Shown piece by piece: positions 1 to 8,009 of a stretch of 64,000 nt of DNA (the first letter of the stretch is position 1; each line of letters starts with the position of its first letter). This DNA is from Solicola gregarius. GTDB lineage: Bacteria; Actinomycetota; Actinomycetes; Propionibacteriales; Nocardioidaceae. The DNA lies in contig NZ_CP094970.1 of NCBI RefSeq assembly GCF_025790165.1, positions 3,968,001-4,032,000 on the forward strand, in the 5' to 3' direction. The notes beneath the pieces were generated by a model. That model saw nothing but the letters and a program-made list of their open reading frames with translations. It did no database searches and was not told where the DNA came from. A program made the position numbers and the translations under genes.

Positions 1-563
1 ACATCTCCGTGCCCTCGAACGGAGCGCAGGTCAGCACCACCGTCGACGTCGTCGTGACACCACCGGCAGACGCTCCCGAAGGCTCGACATCGGTCGACTT
101 CAGGCTGACCGGCGCCGACGGGCGTACGATCACGCGCACCACGACGGTCAAGGTCGCCAATGCGTACGCCGCCTGGGAGTTCGACACCGAAGGCGATACA
201 GAGGGCTGGAGCGCTGAGAACCAGATCGAGGATCTCACCGCGTCAGACGGCGCACTGCGGTTCCGCTCTGTCGGCGGCGACCCGTATCTGGTTGGTCCGA
301 AGGTGTCCGTCCCGTTGACCGACGGCGTCACGGTGGAGATCGTGATGTCATCGTCGGTCGGCGGCAGCGGTCAGCTGTTCTGGGCCACCACGGACGGCGG
401 TTTCGCCGAGGCCCGCAGCGGGCGGTTCACTGTCGAGTCAGGGAAACAGCGGACGTACCGAGTGGAGGTCTCCGGTGAGGACGCGTCGCTGACCAGACTC
501 CGGCTGGACCCGCTCACCAGCACGGGTGATGTCGCGATCGACGCCGTACGCATCGTCCCCTAG
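1..563 (+). CDS. C-terminal part of a secreted protein with NEW3-like and jelly-roll-like domains (5' end outside the window)
   Basis: An open frame runs in from the left edge and stops with TAG at 561-563. About 187 residues are visible. The first ~50 resemble an Ig-like NEW3-type linker domain, rich in Thr/Val and alternating beta pattern. The rest starts with a Trp/Asp-rich segment (FDTEGDTEGW) and looks like a carbohydrate-binding jelly-roll ending in DAVRIVP. Such tails are common on secreted actinobacterial glycosidases, but the catalytic part is not in view, so the activity is unknown. A GTG at 9 is in frame but lies inside the domain and is not a credible start. Confidence 0.7.
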   Translation, partial: ISVPSNGAQVSTTVDVVVTPPADAPEGSTSVDFRLTGADGRTITRTTTVKVANAYAAWEFDTEGDTEGWSAENQIEDLTASDGALRFRSVGGDPYLVGPKVSVPLTDGVTVEIVMSSSVGGSGQLFWATTDGGFAEARSGRFTVESGKQRTYRVEVSGEDASLTRLRLDPLTSTGDVAIDAVRIVP

Positions 564-915
<352 letters not shown>

Positions 916-1584
916 CTAGGTGGCGACGGGCTCCGGCACCGTACGCAGGTCGCGGAGGAGTCGGGCGATGTGTGCACGGCCGGCGGCCTCGGCTACTTCC
1001 GCGTCGCCGAGGCGGAGCGAGGCAAGGATGAGGCGGTGCTCGGAGAGCGCCTGCTGCATGCCGCCGGGGGAGCGGTGGGTTCGGTACATCCCCAGCCGGA
1101 CCTGTCCCTGCAGCAGATCGAGCGAGGAGGAGAGGCGGGAGTTCGCTGCGACGTCGCGGATCGCCGAGTGGAACGCGGAGTCGACCTCGTAGTGGCGCTC
1201 GACGTCGTTCGCCTCGACGGCCGAGGCGTGCTGGGTGACGAGCGAGTCGAGTCGATCGGCGTCTGCGTCGGTGAGCAGTGGCGCCGCGAGCCGGCACGCC
1301 AGGCCCTCGAGTACCTCGCGTAGCTGGTAGATCTCGACCAGGTCGTCCTCGGCCAGATCGGCCACGATCGCGCCTCGGTTCGGCGTCACGCTGGCCAAGC
1401 CCTCGTGGGCGATCCGCGCGATCGCCTCGCGCGCCGGGCTCCGGCTGATGCCGAGTCGCTCGGCCACGACCGGTACGGACAGCCGCGTACCCGGCCGCAG
1501 CTCGTGGGCGAGGATCGCGTCGCGCAGCGATACGTACGCGCGCTCGGCGAGTCCGACCTCGGAGTCGGTTCCGATCTGGGTCAT
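916..1584 (-). CDS. GntR-family regulator, FadR/FCD subfamily
   Basis: The 222-residue product has an N-terminal winged helix (about residues 10-75, with the typical RLGISRSPAREAIARI recognition region). An all-helical FCD ligand domain follows. The FCD metal-site pattern is visible: DSAFH in the middle, then SEH and RAH near the end. FCD regulators usually sense carboxylic acids or sugar acids and repress neighbouring catabolic genes. The gene is divergent from the importer/enzyme operon at 1833-7995, and the shared 248-base spacer holds repeated CATGCAA motifs, one just upstream of its own start. It is therefore probably the local, autoregulated controller. Start ATG at 1584. Confidence 0.9.
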   Translation of the reverse strand: MTQIGTDSEVGLAERAYVSLRDAILAHELRPGTRLSVPVVAERLGISRSPAREAIARIAHEGLASVTPNRGAIVADLAEDDLVEIYQLREVLEGLACRLAAPLLTDADADRLDSLVTQHASAVEANDVERHYEVDSAFHSAIRDVAANSRLSSSLDLLQGQVRLGMYRTHRSPGGMQQALSEHRLILASLRLGDAEVAEAAGRAHIARLLRDLRTVPEPVAT

Positions 1585-1596
1585 GGGCCCACTCCC

Positions 1597-1609
1597 TTGC
1601 TACATGCAA
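1597..1609. promoter_or_regulatory. Putative GntR operator over the regulator's own leader
   Basis: TTGC-TACAT-GCAA is an inverted repeat with 4-base arms, 13-25 bases upstream of the GntR start codon. It shares the nine bases TACATGCAA with the site at 1733-1746. A third, reversed CATGCAA core lies at 1672-1678. Its position suggests autorepression; binding is inferred. Confidence 0.45.
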
Positions 1610-1716
1610 TCTCTCCCGATTGAGTTCCAGCCTATCCTGCGAAGCGCTCCCGACGTGTGAGGTAGATCGCCTTGCATGCGGCCCTGTTGCTCATCGACGA
1701 TACTGTATAAAACAGA

Positions 1717-1746
1717 CAGACTTAAATCTGTAACTTACATGCAAGT
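1717..1746. promoter_or_regulatory. Two adjacent near-palindromes in the divergent promoter region
   Basis: CAGACTTAAATCTG (1717-1730) and ACTTACATGCAAGT (1733-1746) are 14-base near-perfect palindromes, each with one mismatched pair, separated by two bases in an A+T-rich patch. A plausible plus-strand -10 (CATAGT, 1752-1757) follows, placing the second palindrome between -35 and -10. This is typical for a repressor operator. The likely ligand is the GntR protein at 916-1584. Confidence 0.5.
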
Positions 1747-1832
1747 TCTGGCATAGTGGCGTGCACGCTCGTCGCCGAACAGGGGGCGGCGACGAGCGGG
1801 CCCGCACGGTAAGAGCGTTCAAGGGAGGTTTC

Positions 1833-2654
1833 ATGGCGCAGACCGTCTCGGCCCCGCCGGGTGTACGTACGCTCGCGCAACGCGCAGGTGGGGTCGGCGT
1901 GGCATCCAGGAAGGTCGCGCTGGGCACGCTCGGGTTCGTGTTCGCGATCGCCGTGTGGTGGCTTCTCGCAGAGATGGGTGTCGGCAATGGTCGGATACCC
2001 CTTCCGTCCAAGGTGGTGACGTCGACTCGGACCATGTTCGCCGAGCAGCAACTGCTGATGGACGTCCGGGTGAGCCTCACTCGGGTCCTGATAGGCGTCG
2101 CGATCGGCTGCGGCCTCGCATTACCGGTCGGATACCTCTTGGCGTGGTTCAGGCCGATCCGGGAGACGTTCGAGCCGCTGGTCAACTTCGGCCGTGCGAT
2201 CCCGCCGATCGCCCTTATCCCATTGGCGATTCCAATCTTCGGTATCGGGGAGTCGGCTCGCATCTCCATCCTGGTGTTCGCCGCGTTCTTCTCGTCGGTG
2301 GTCGTGCTGTTCGAGGGAATCTCTAGCATCGACCCAGTACTCGTACGCGCGGCGCGCGCTCTCGGCGCGAACCCGTGGGAGATCTTCGCGAGGGTCGCCG
2401 TGCCTGCAGCCGTGCCGCACGTGTTCACGGCCGTACGTGTGGCGATCGGCGTTTCCTGGGCAACGCTGGTGGCTGCAGAGCTGATCGCCGCAGAGCAGGG
2501 CATCGGCGCGGCCATCAACGACGCCAAGAACTTCAACCGGATGGCCGACGTGTGCGTCGGGATCATCATGGTCGGCGTCTGTGCCTTGCTGATGGACGGC
2601 GTGCTCAAAGCCGCCCAGCGGCAGCTGACCAAGTGGCAGGAGAAGAGCGGATGA
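1833..2654 (+). CDS. ABC transporter permease, SsuC/TauC-like
   Basis: The 273-residue membrane protein has about six hydrophobic helices, the first near residues 30-47. It carries the EAA loop (RAARALGANPWEIFARVAVP, about residues 172-191) that docks on the ATPase. Family members import nitrate, sulfonates, pyrimidine precursors or related small organics. The ATG at 1833 is preceded by AAGGGAGG at 1821-1828; in-frame codons further upstream lack a ribosome site. The stop overlaps the ATPase start (ATGA), so it is co-translated with the ATPase and binding protein. The substrate cannot be told from the sequence. Confidence 0.92.
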   Translation: MAQTVSAPPGVRTLAQRAGGVGVASRKVALGTLGFVFAIAVWWLLAEMGVGNGRIPLPSKVVTSTRTMFAEQQLLMDVRVSLTRVLIGVAIGCGLALPVGYLLAWFRPIRETFEPLVNFGRAIPPIALIPLAIPIFGIGESARISILVFAAFFSSVVVLFEGISSIDPVLVRAARALGANPWEIFARVAVPAAVPHVFTAVRVAIGVSWATLVAAELIAAEQGIGAAINDAKNFNRMADVCVGIIMVGVCALLMDGVLKAAQRQLTKWQEKSG

Positions 2655-3469
2655 GCATCACGATGGATACCCACCCCACGGTAACGTCCGACGCGATCAC
2701 CTTCGACGGCATCGGCAAGCACTACCAGCGGTCCGGGAATCGCCTCCAGGTCATCGAGGACTGCAGTTTCGAGATCGGTGAGGGCGAGTTCGTCTCGGTC
2801 ATCGGCCCGTCGGGCTGCGGCAAGACGACCCTGCTCGGCATGGCTGCCGGCTTCACCGCGCCCGACGACGGCAAGGTACGCATCGGCGGCGAGGTCGTAC
2901 GCGGACCCGATCCGAGTCGTGGCGTGGTGTTCCAGCAGTACGCGGTGTTCCCGTGGCTCACTGTCGCGCAGAACATCGGGTACGGCCTCACCCTCCGTGC
3001 AAACCGCAGGTCGCGTAAGCAGCGCCGGGAGATCGTCGCCCACTACGTCGACCTGATGGGCCTGAACGGTTTCGAGGACGTACACCCCAAGGATCTGTCG
3101 GGTGGCATGCGTCAGCGGGTGGCGATCGCCCGGGCGTACGCGACCAACCCCAGCGTCCTGCTGATGGACGAGCCGTTCGCCGCACTCGACGCGCAGACCC
3201 GCGAGTACATGCAGGAGCTGTTGCACACAACCCAATTGGAGGAGCAGCGGACCGCGCTGTTCATCACCCACAGCGTCGAGGAGGCGATCTTCCTGTCCAC
3301 CCGGGTCGTCGTCCTCAGGGCCCGGCCGGCGAACGTACGCGCCGTCATCGACATCCCGATCGCCTTCCCACGTACGCCCGACACGCGGCTGTCGAACGCG
3401 TTCGTGGACCTGAGGCGCGACATCGAACGGCTGCTGCGCGACGGCACGGCCGAGAGGAGCAGCGAATGA
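2651..3469 (+). CDS. ABC transporter ATPase, SsuB/TauB-like
   Basis: The 272-residue cytoplasmic ATPase has Walker A GPSGCGKTT (about residues 52-60), signature LSGGM (about 148) and Walker B VLLMDEPFAALD (about 169). The H-loop histidine lies in FITHSVEEA. It pairs with the permease upstream (4-base ATGA overlap) and the lipoprotein downstream (another ATGA overlap) as a three-part importer. The nitrate/sulfonate/taurine-type subfamily is clear, the substrate is not. Confidence 0.93.
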   Translation: MSITMDTHPTVTSDAITFDGIGKHYQRSGNRLQVIEDCSFEIGEGEFVSVIGPSGCGKTTLLGMAAGFTAPDDGKVRIGGEVVRGPDPSRGVVFQQYAVFPWLTVAQNIGYGLTLRANRRSRKQRREIVAHYVDLMGLNGFEDVHPKDLSGGMRQRVAIARAYATNPSVLLMDEPFAALDAQTREYMQELLHTTQLEEQRTALFITHSVEEAIFLSTRVVVLRARPANVRAVIDIPIAFPRTPDTRLSNAFVDLRRDIERLLRDGTAERSSE

Positions 3470-4518
3470 CTTCACGACTACGCAAGCGGCTGACCGGCAT
3501 GGCAACCGTGCTCGCATTGGCAGCCACCATCAGTGCCTGTGCGCTCGAGGACGACGAGGGCTCCGCAACGACCGAGGACGGCGAGACGGTCGTCAAGATC
3601 GGCTACCTGCACACGGTCGCCGTCGACACGCACATGTGGCTGGGCATCGAGGAGGGCATCTTCGAGAAGCACGGGCTGAAGATCGACCCGGTGCCGTTCG
3701 ACACGGGCATCGAGGAGAGCCAGGCGCTCAGCGGCGGGTCGGTCGACGTCGCCATGATGGGCGGCGTCCTGTCGAATTTTCCGGCGACGGGCAGTGGCAC
3801 GGTGTTCCTTGCCAACGACGTGGAGTTCGACACGGCGCAGCTGTGGGCCGCACCGGACTCGGGGATCGAGTCCGTCGCAGACCTCGAGGGCAAGAAGGTC
3901 GCGACCACGGAGGGTACGACCGCCCACGTCTACCTCTACAACGCGATCAAGGAGGCGGGCATCGATCCCGACTCCGTCGACATCTTGAACACCGAGATGC
4001 CCGCAGCGGTCAGTGCATTCGTCTCCGGCAACGTACCGGCCGTCGCGCTGTGGGTGCCCTTCGACGAGTCGGTGAAGAAGGACGTCGAGGGCGCGAAGAT
4101 GATCGACTCCGCGAAGGAGTACTACCCCAAGTCGGCGATCCTCGGCGGCTGGGCCGCGAGCGACGACATGTACGACGGCGACAAGGAAGTACTGGAGAAG
4201 CTCACCGCCGCCTGGCTCGAGATCAACGACGAGCTCGTCAACAACACCGACGAGGCGCTCACGACGGTGCACGAGTCCGCGTACGCCGACACCCAGGAGC
4301 TCGCCGACACCAAGCGGCAGTTCAGCTTCGCCCGGCTCTACCCCAATGACAAGTGGGCGAAGCTCTGGAAGGACGGCGAGGTGGAGAACTGGATCGGTCA
4401 GGCCGAGCAGATCTTCGTCGACGTCGGCGGCATACCGGAGTTCGTGGATCCGAGTGAGTTCGTTGACACCTCGATCTTCCTGGACGCGTACGACGAGTGG
4501 AAGGCGGACAGCAAGTGA
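3466..4518 (+). CDS. Substrate-binding lipoprotein of the ABC importer (NMT1/SsuA-like)
   Basis: The 350-residue product has a short basic N-terminus, a hydrophobic stretch and a lipobox ISAC with lipidated Cys25. The mature protein should therefore be anchored on the outer face of the membrane. The body follows the type-2 periplasmic-binding fold of the NMT1/THI5/SsuA group: IGYLHTVAVDTHMWLGIEEG at the start of domain 1, and a GGSVDVAMMGG ligand-loop motif. The ATG overlaps the ATPase stop, and its own stop overlaps the GTG of the next enzyme. Ligand unknown; the downstream enzymes suggest an organic acid. Confidence 0.9.
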   Translation: MTSRLRKRLTGMATVLALAATISACALEDDEGSATTEDGETVVKIGYLHTVAVDTHMWLGIEEGIFEKHGLKIDPVPFDTGIEESQALSGGSVDVAMMGGVLSNFPATGSGTVFLANDVEFDTAQLWAAPDSGIESVADLEGKKVATTEGTTAHVYLYNAIKEAGIDPDSVDILNTEMPAAVSAFVSGNVPAVALWVPFDESVKKDVEGAKMIDSAKEYYPKSAILGGWAASDDMYDGDKEVLEKLTAAWLEINDELVNNTDEALTTVHESAYADTQELADTKRQFSFARLYPNDKWAKLWKDGEVENWIGQAEQIFVDVGGIPEFVDPSEFVDTSIFLDAYDEWKADSK

Positions 4519-5384
4519 GCGCAGATGTCAGCGTCCTCGGCCTCGGCACGATGGGTGGTCGGGTCGCGGCTCGAGCGGCCGAGGTCGGGCTCGACGTCGT
4601 CGGATACGACCCCGACCCCGCGGCGCGTGAGCGCGCGGCGGCGGCCGGCGTGACGATCGCCGGCTCGGCGGAAGCCTGCGCCGGCGCAGCACCTTTGGTG
4701 ATCGTGTCCGTTCCGAATCCCGAGCACGTGACCCAATTGGCAACGGGAGCCCTGCAGCACTGTGCAGCGGGCACGACGGTGGCCGACCTGTCGACGATCG
4801 ACCCGACCACGGCCCGCGACGCGGCTGCGAGCCTGGCGCCGCGCGACGTGGCGTACCTGGACAGCCCGGTGCTAGGACGCCCCGACAAGGTCGGCAACTG
4901 GACACTCGTGGTCGGCGGCGAGGCCGATGCGATCACCCGCTTCACGCCGACACTGCTCCAGGTCGCCGCGGCCAAGGTCGTACGGGTGGGCGACACCGGT
5001 GCGGGTTCGGTGGTCAAGGTATTGAACAACCTGATGTTCGGGGCCATCAACGCCGTTACCGCGGAGGCGGTGGCGCTGTGCCGCGACAACGGGGTCGATC
5101 CGGGTGTGTTCGTCGACACTGTCGCCGACTCCGGGGCCGCCACGGTCTCGAACCTGTTCCGCGAGCTCGCTCCGCGCATCGTGAGCGGCGACGACGACCC
5201 GGTGTTCGCGCTCGACCTGCTGGCGAAGGACAACCGACTCGCCACGGAGCTCGCGAAGGCATCGGGTTCTCGTGCCCCCATCGCAGAGACGGTGAGTGCG
5301 CTCAACGTTGAGGCGGTACGCCTGGGCTTCGGTGCGCGAGACAGCGGAGCGGTCTATCGCGCGTACGACGGTGAGCGGGCGTGA
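4515..5384 (+). CDS. NAD(P)-dependent beta-hydroxyacid dehydrogenase family protein
   Basis: The 289-residue protein begins with a Rossmann motif GLGTMGG (residues 9-15). It carries the family's catalytic-lysine segment GSVVKVLNN with Lys168 in the helical domain. Relatives are 3-hydroxyisobutyrate, tartronate-semialdehyde and sulfolactaldehyde reductases and the imine reductases. The usual PVSGG substrate motif here reads SPVLGRP, which hints at a different substrate. The GTG at 4515 forms GTGA with the lipoprotein stop; an earlier in-frame GTG at 4497 lies inside the upstream gene. It belongs to the same operon as the importer, dehydratase-like enzyme and aldehyde dehydrogenase. Confidence 0.87.
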   Translation: MSADVSVLGLGTMGGRVAARAAEVGLDVVGYDPDPAARERAAAAGVTIAGSAEACAGAAPLVIVSVPNPEHVTQLATGALQHCAAGTTVADLSTIDPTTARDAAASLAPRDVAYLDSPVLGRPDKVGNWTLVVGGEADAITRFTPTLLQVAAAKVVRVGDTGAGSVVKVLNNLMFGAINAVTAEAVALCRDNGVDPGVFVDTVADSGAATVSNLFRELAPRIVSGDDDPVFALDLLAKDNRLATELAKASGSRAPIAETVSALNVEAVRLGFGARDSGAVYRAYDGERA

Positions 5385-6526
5385 GCGTGGCCCTGCCCGT
5401 CGAACGGGTGCGGGTCTCGGTCCTGCGCGCATCCATCGACGACGCCGTCCCGATGTCCTTCGGTCGGCTCGATGCGCGCCAGACCTGCCTGGTCGAGGTG
5501 CTGGCCGGCGGGCTCACAGGAGTCGGTGAGAGCTGGATCAACTATCCGGGTTGGGCTCCCGCGGAACGTCTGGCGACGTTGTCGATGGGCGTGGCTCCGC
5601 TGGTGATCGGCGCCGATGCGGCCGATCCCGAGGCGGTGTTGGAGACACTGACCCGCGAGCTGCTACCGATCGGTCGGCAGTGGGGCGCGCCGGGGCCGAT
5701 CTGGCAGGCGATCAGCGCGATCGACATCGCCTTATGGGATCTTGCCGGGCGCGCTGCCGGGACGCCGGTGTGCGACCTCCTCGCCGGAGGCGCTGCTACG
5801 CGGGCATCCGTGCCCGCGTACGCGAGTGGTGTCGGGCCGACAGACGTCGCGTTGCTCTGCGAGAGGGCATTGGAGCAGGGATTCGGCGCGGTCAAGACCA
5901 AGATCGGATTCGGCCACGACCGTGACATCGCAACTCTCGGTGAGGCGCGGTCGGTGCTCGGATCGAGCCACGGCTTGTTCGCGGATGCCAACCAGGCTTG
6001 GACGATGGACGACGCACTCGCAATGCTCCCGGCCTTGGACGAACACGGTGTCGGATGGCTCGAGGAGCCGCTGGCGGGCAATCACGTCGACGATCTCGAA
6101 AAGCTCGCCGCGGCAACGCCTGTCCCCATCGCGACCGGCGAGAATCTCTACGGCCTCGGCGAGTTCGAGACGTACGCGTCGTCTCCCGCGGTCGGCATCC
6201 TGCAGCCCGACCTTGCCAAGTCCGGTGGGCTCACGATCGCGCGGCAGGTTGCCCGGGTGGCGGCCGAGAGTGCCACCCGACTCGCGCCGCACTGCTACTC
6301 CAGCGCCGTCGGGCTCGTCGCGTCCGCGCATCTCGGTGCTGCCTTCGACGTCGTCGACTGGCTCGAGGTCGACGTACGCGACAACCCTCTGCGCACTGAG
6401 CTGCTGAGCACTCCGCTCGGATGGCACGACGGTGCGCTCCCGCCACCACGCGGCCCTGGCCTCGGCATCGAGCTTGACGAGTCGACGGTCCGCCACTTCC
6501 GTACCCATGTCGAGGAGATCTCCTGA
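5381..6526 (+). CDS. Enolase-superfamily enzyme, mandelate racemase subgroup (acid-sugar dehydratase or racemase)
   Basis: The 381-residue protein shows a full mandelate-racemase-type active site. There is a Lys172-Thr-Lys174 motif, metal ligands Asp202 (ADANQ), Glu228 (LEEP) and Glu254 (TGEN), and a His304 (APHCY)/Asp277 (QPDLAKSGG) dyad. Members with this set abstract the proton alpha to a carboxylate, and most are sugar-acid dehydratases. The residues are seen; the substrate is not. The start is GTG at 5381, overlapping the previous stop as GTGA. The next gene, an aldehyde dehydrogenase, overlaps its stop as TGATG. Confidence 0.9.
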   Translation: MSVALPVERVRVSVLRASIDDAVPMSFGRLDARQTCLVEVLAGGLTGVGESWINYPGWAPAERLATLSMGVAPLVIGADAADPEAVLETLTRELLPIGRQWGAPGPIWQAISAIDIALWDLAGRAAGTPVCDLLAGGAATRASVPAYASGVGPTDVALLCERALEQGFGAVKTKIGFGHDRDIATLGEARSVLGSSHGLFADANQAWTMDDALAMLPALDEHGVGWLEEPLAGNHVDDLEKLAAATPVPIATGENLYGLGEFETYASSPAVGILQPDLAKSGGLTIARQVARVAAESATRLAPHCYSSAVGLVASAHLGAAFDVVDWLEVDVRDNPLRTELLSTPLGWHDGALPPPRGPGLGIELDESTVRHFRTHVEEIS

Positions 6527-7995
6527 TGAGCGAAGAACCAACGAGCGACGTACTTGCGGCGGTGACCCGTCGTTCCGCTACCGCCGGGCCGGCGTTCGTC
6601 CCGGCGGCACGCATCGCCGGTCGTACGTACGAGGGCGAGCCACATGACGTCCCCAACCCGGCGACCGGCGAGACGCTCGCGCGGGTCGGCTGGGCCGATG
6701 TCGGCGAGGTCGACGCCGCGGTAGCGGCCGCTCGGGCCGCCGCGGCCGAGTGGGGCGCGACGCCGCCGCGTACGCGGGCAGTGGCACTTCGTGGGATCGC
6801 GCAGACTCTGCGCGACAACACCGATGCGCTCGCCGAGCTGATCTCGGCGGAGTCCGGTAAGCGTCTGGCCGAGGCGACGGGGGAGGTCGGCTTCTCGGCG
6901 CAGTACTTCGACTGGTTCGCCGATGCCACGACGCAACCGCGCGGCGAGCACTACGTCAACGCCGCGCGCCGGTTCATCGTGCAACGTAAGCCGGTCGGCG
7001 TCGTCGCCGCGGTCAGTCCGTGGAACTTCCCGCTGTCCATTCCCGCCCGGAAGGTGGCGCCGGCCCTCGGCGCGGGTTGTCCCGTTGTGCAGAAGGCGTC
7101 TGAGCTGACGCCCTTGACGAGCGTGGCGTTCACCGAGCTGGCAGAGCCGCACCTTCCCGAGGGTCTCCTCGGCGTACTCGTCGGGGACGGCGAGAAGCTG
7201 ACGACGGCATTGATCGACCATCGAGACGTTGCCGCGGTGACCTTCACCGGATCGACACGGGTGGGCGCCGCCGTCGCCGAACGCGCGATGCGCACCATGA
7301 CGCGGGTGACGATGGAGCTCGGCGGCAAGGCGCCGTTCGTCGTCTGCGCCGACGCCGATCTCGATGTTGCGCTCGAGGCCCTGCTGGTCGCGAAGTTCCG
7401 CAACAACGGCGCGTCGTGCATCGCCGCGAACAACGTGTTCATCCACGAGTCCGTCTACGACGAGTTCGTCGGTCGACTGCGTACGCGCGTCGGCGAGATC
7501 ACGGTCGCCGATCCCGCGGACTCCGCGAGCGGCCTCGGCCCGCTGCTACGTCCCGAGCACGCCGAGCGCATGGACACGCTGCTCGCGCTTGCCGAGGCGG
7601 ACGGCTGCTCCGTGACGGTCGGTCGCTACGGCCCTTCGCACGGTTGGTACGCCGCGCCGGCGGTCGTCGAAGTTCGTCGTGACACCGCGGTCTGGGACGA
7701 GGAGATCTTCGGTCCGATCTGTGCCGTCCGCCCCTTCGCGTCCGAGGACCACGTCGTCGCCGAGGTGCGGTCGTGGCGCATCGGCCTCGGCGGGTACGTC
7801 ATGTCGGCCGATGCCGAGCATGCGGCGGCATTGGCGTCGCGCCTCGACGTCGGCATCGTCGGCATCAACAACGGCGCACCGAACACCCCCGAGGTGCCGT
7901 TCGGCGGCATCGGCTACTCCGGCCTCGGGCGCGAGGGCGGCATCGCCGGCCTGCTGGAGTTCACCGAGGAGCAGACGCTGTCGTTCGCGCGGTAG
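6526..7995 (+). CDS. NAD(P)-dependent aldehyde dehydrogenase (succinate-semialdehyde dehydrogenase-like)
   Basis: The 489-residue enzyme has the usual family length, the catalytic Glu264 (MELGGKAPF) and nucleophile Cys298 (NNGASCIA). The Rossmann segment SPWNFPLSIPARKVAPAL is also present. Around the nucleophile it reads GASC, not the commoner GQVC or GQRC. It oxidises an aldehyde to an acid and, as the last gene of the operon, probably performs the final step after dehydration or reduction by its neighbours. The ATG at 6526 overlaps the previous stop. The gene converges on hipA with a 14-base gap. Confidence 0.92.
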   Translation: MSEEPTSDVLAAVTRRSATAGPAFVPAARIAGRTYEGEPHDVPNPATGETLARVGWADVGEVDAAVAAARAAAAEWGATPPRTRAVALRGIAQTLRDNTDALAELISAESGKRLAEATGEVGFSAQYFDWFADATTQPRGEHYVNAARRFIVQRKPVGVVAAVSPWNFPLSIPARKVAPALGAGCPVVQKASELTPLTSVAFTELAEPHLPEGLLGVLVGDGEKLTTALIDHRDVAAVTFTGSTRVGAAVAERAMRTMTRVTMELGGKAPFVVCADADLDVALEALLVAKFRNNGASCIAANNVFIHESVYDEFVGRLRTRVGEITVADPADSASGLGPLLRPEHAERMDTLLALAEADGCSVTVGRYGPSHGWYAAPAVVEVRRDTAVWDEEIFGPICAVRPFASEDHVVAEVRSWRIGLGGYVMSADAEHAAALASRLDVGIVGINNGAPNTPEVPFGGIGYSGLGREGGIAGLLEFTEEQTLSFAR

Positions 7996-8009
7996 CGACG
8001 GCACGGGTC

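Noticed and set aside
1691-3517. Minus-strand open frame of 608 codons over the ABC permease and ATPase
   Set aside because: It lies opposite clear ABC genes, has no domain, and high GC lengthens antisense frames.
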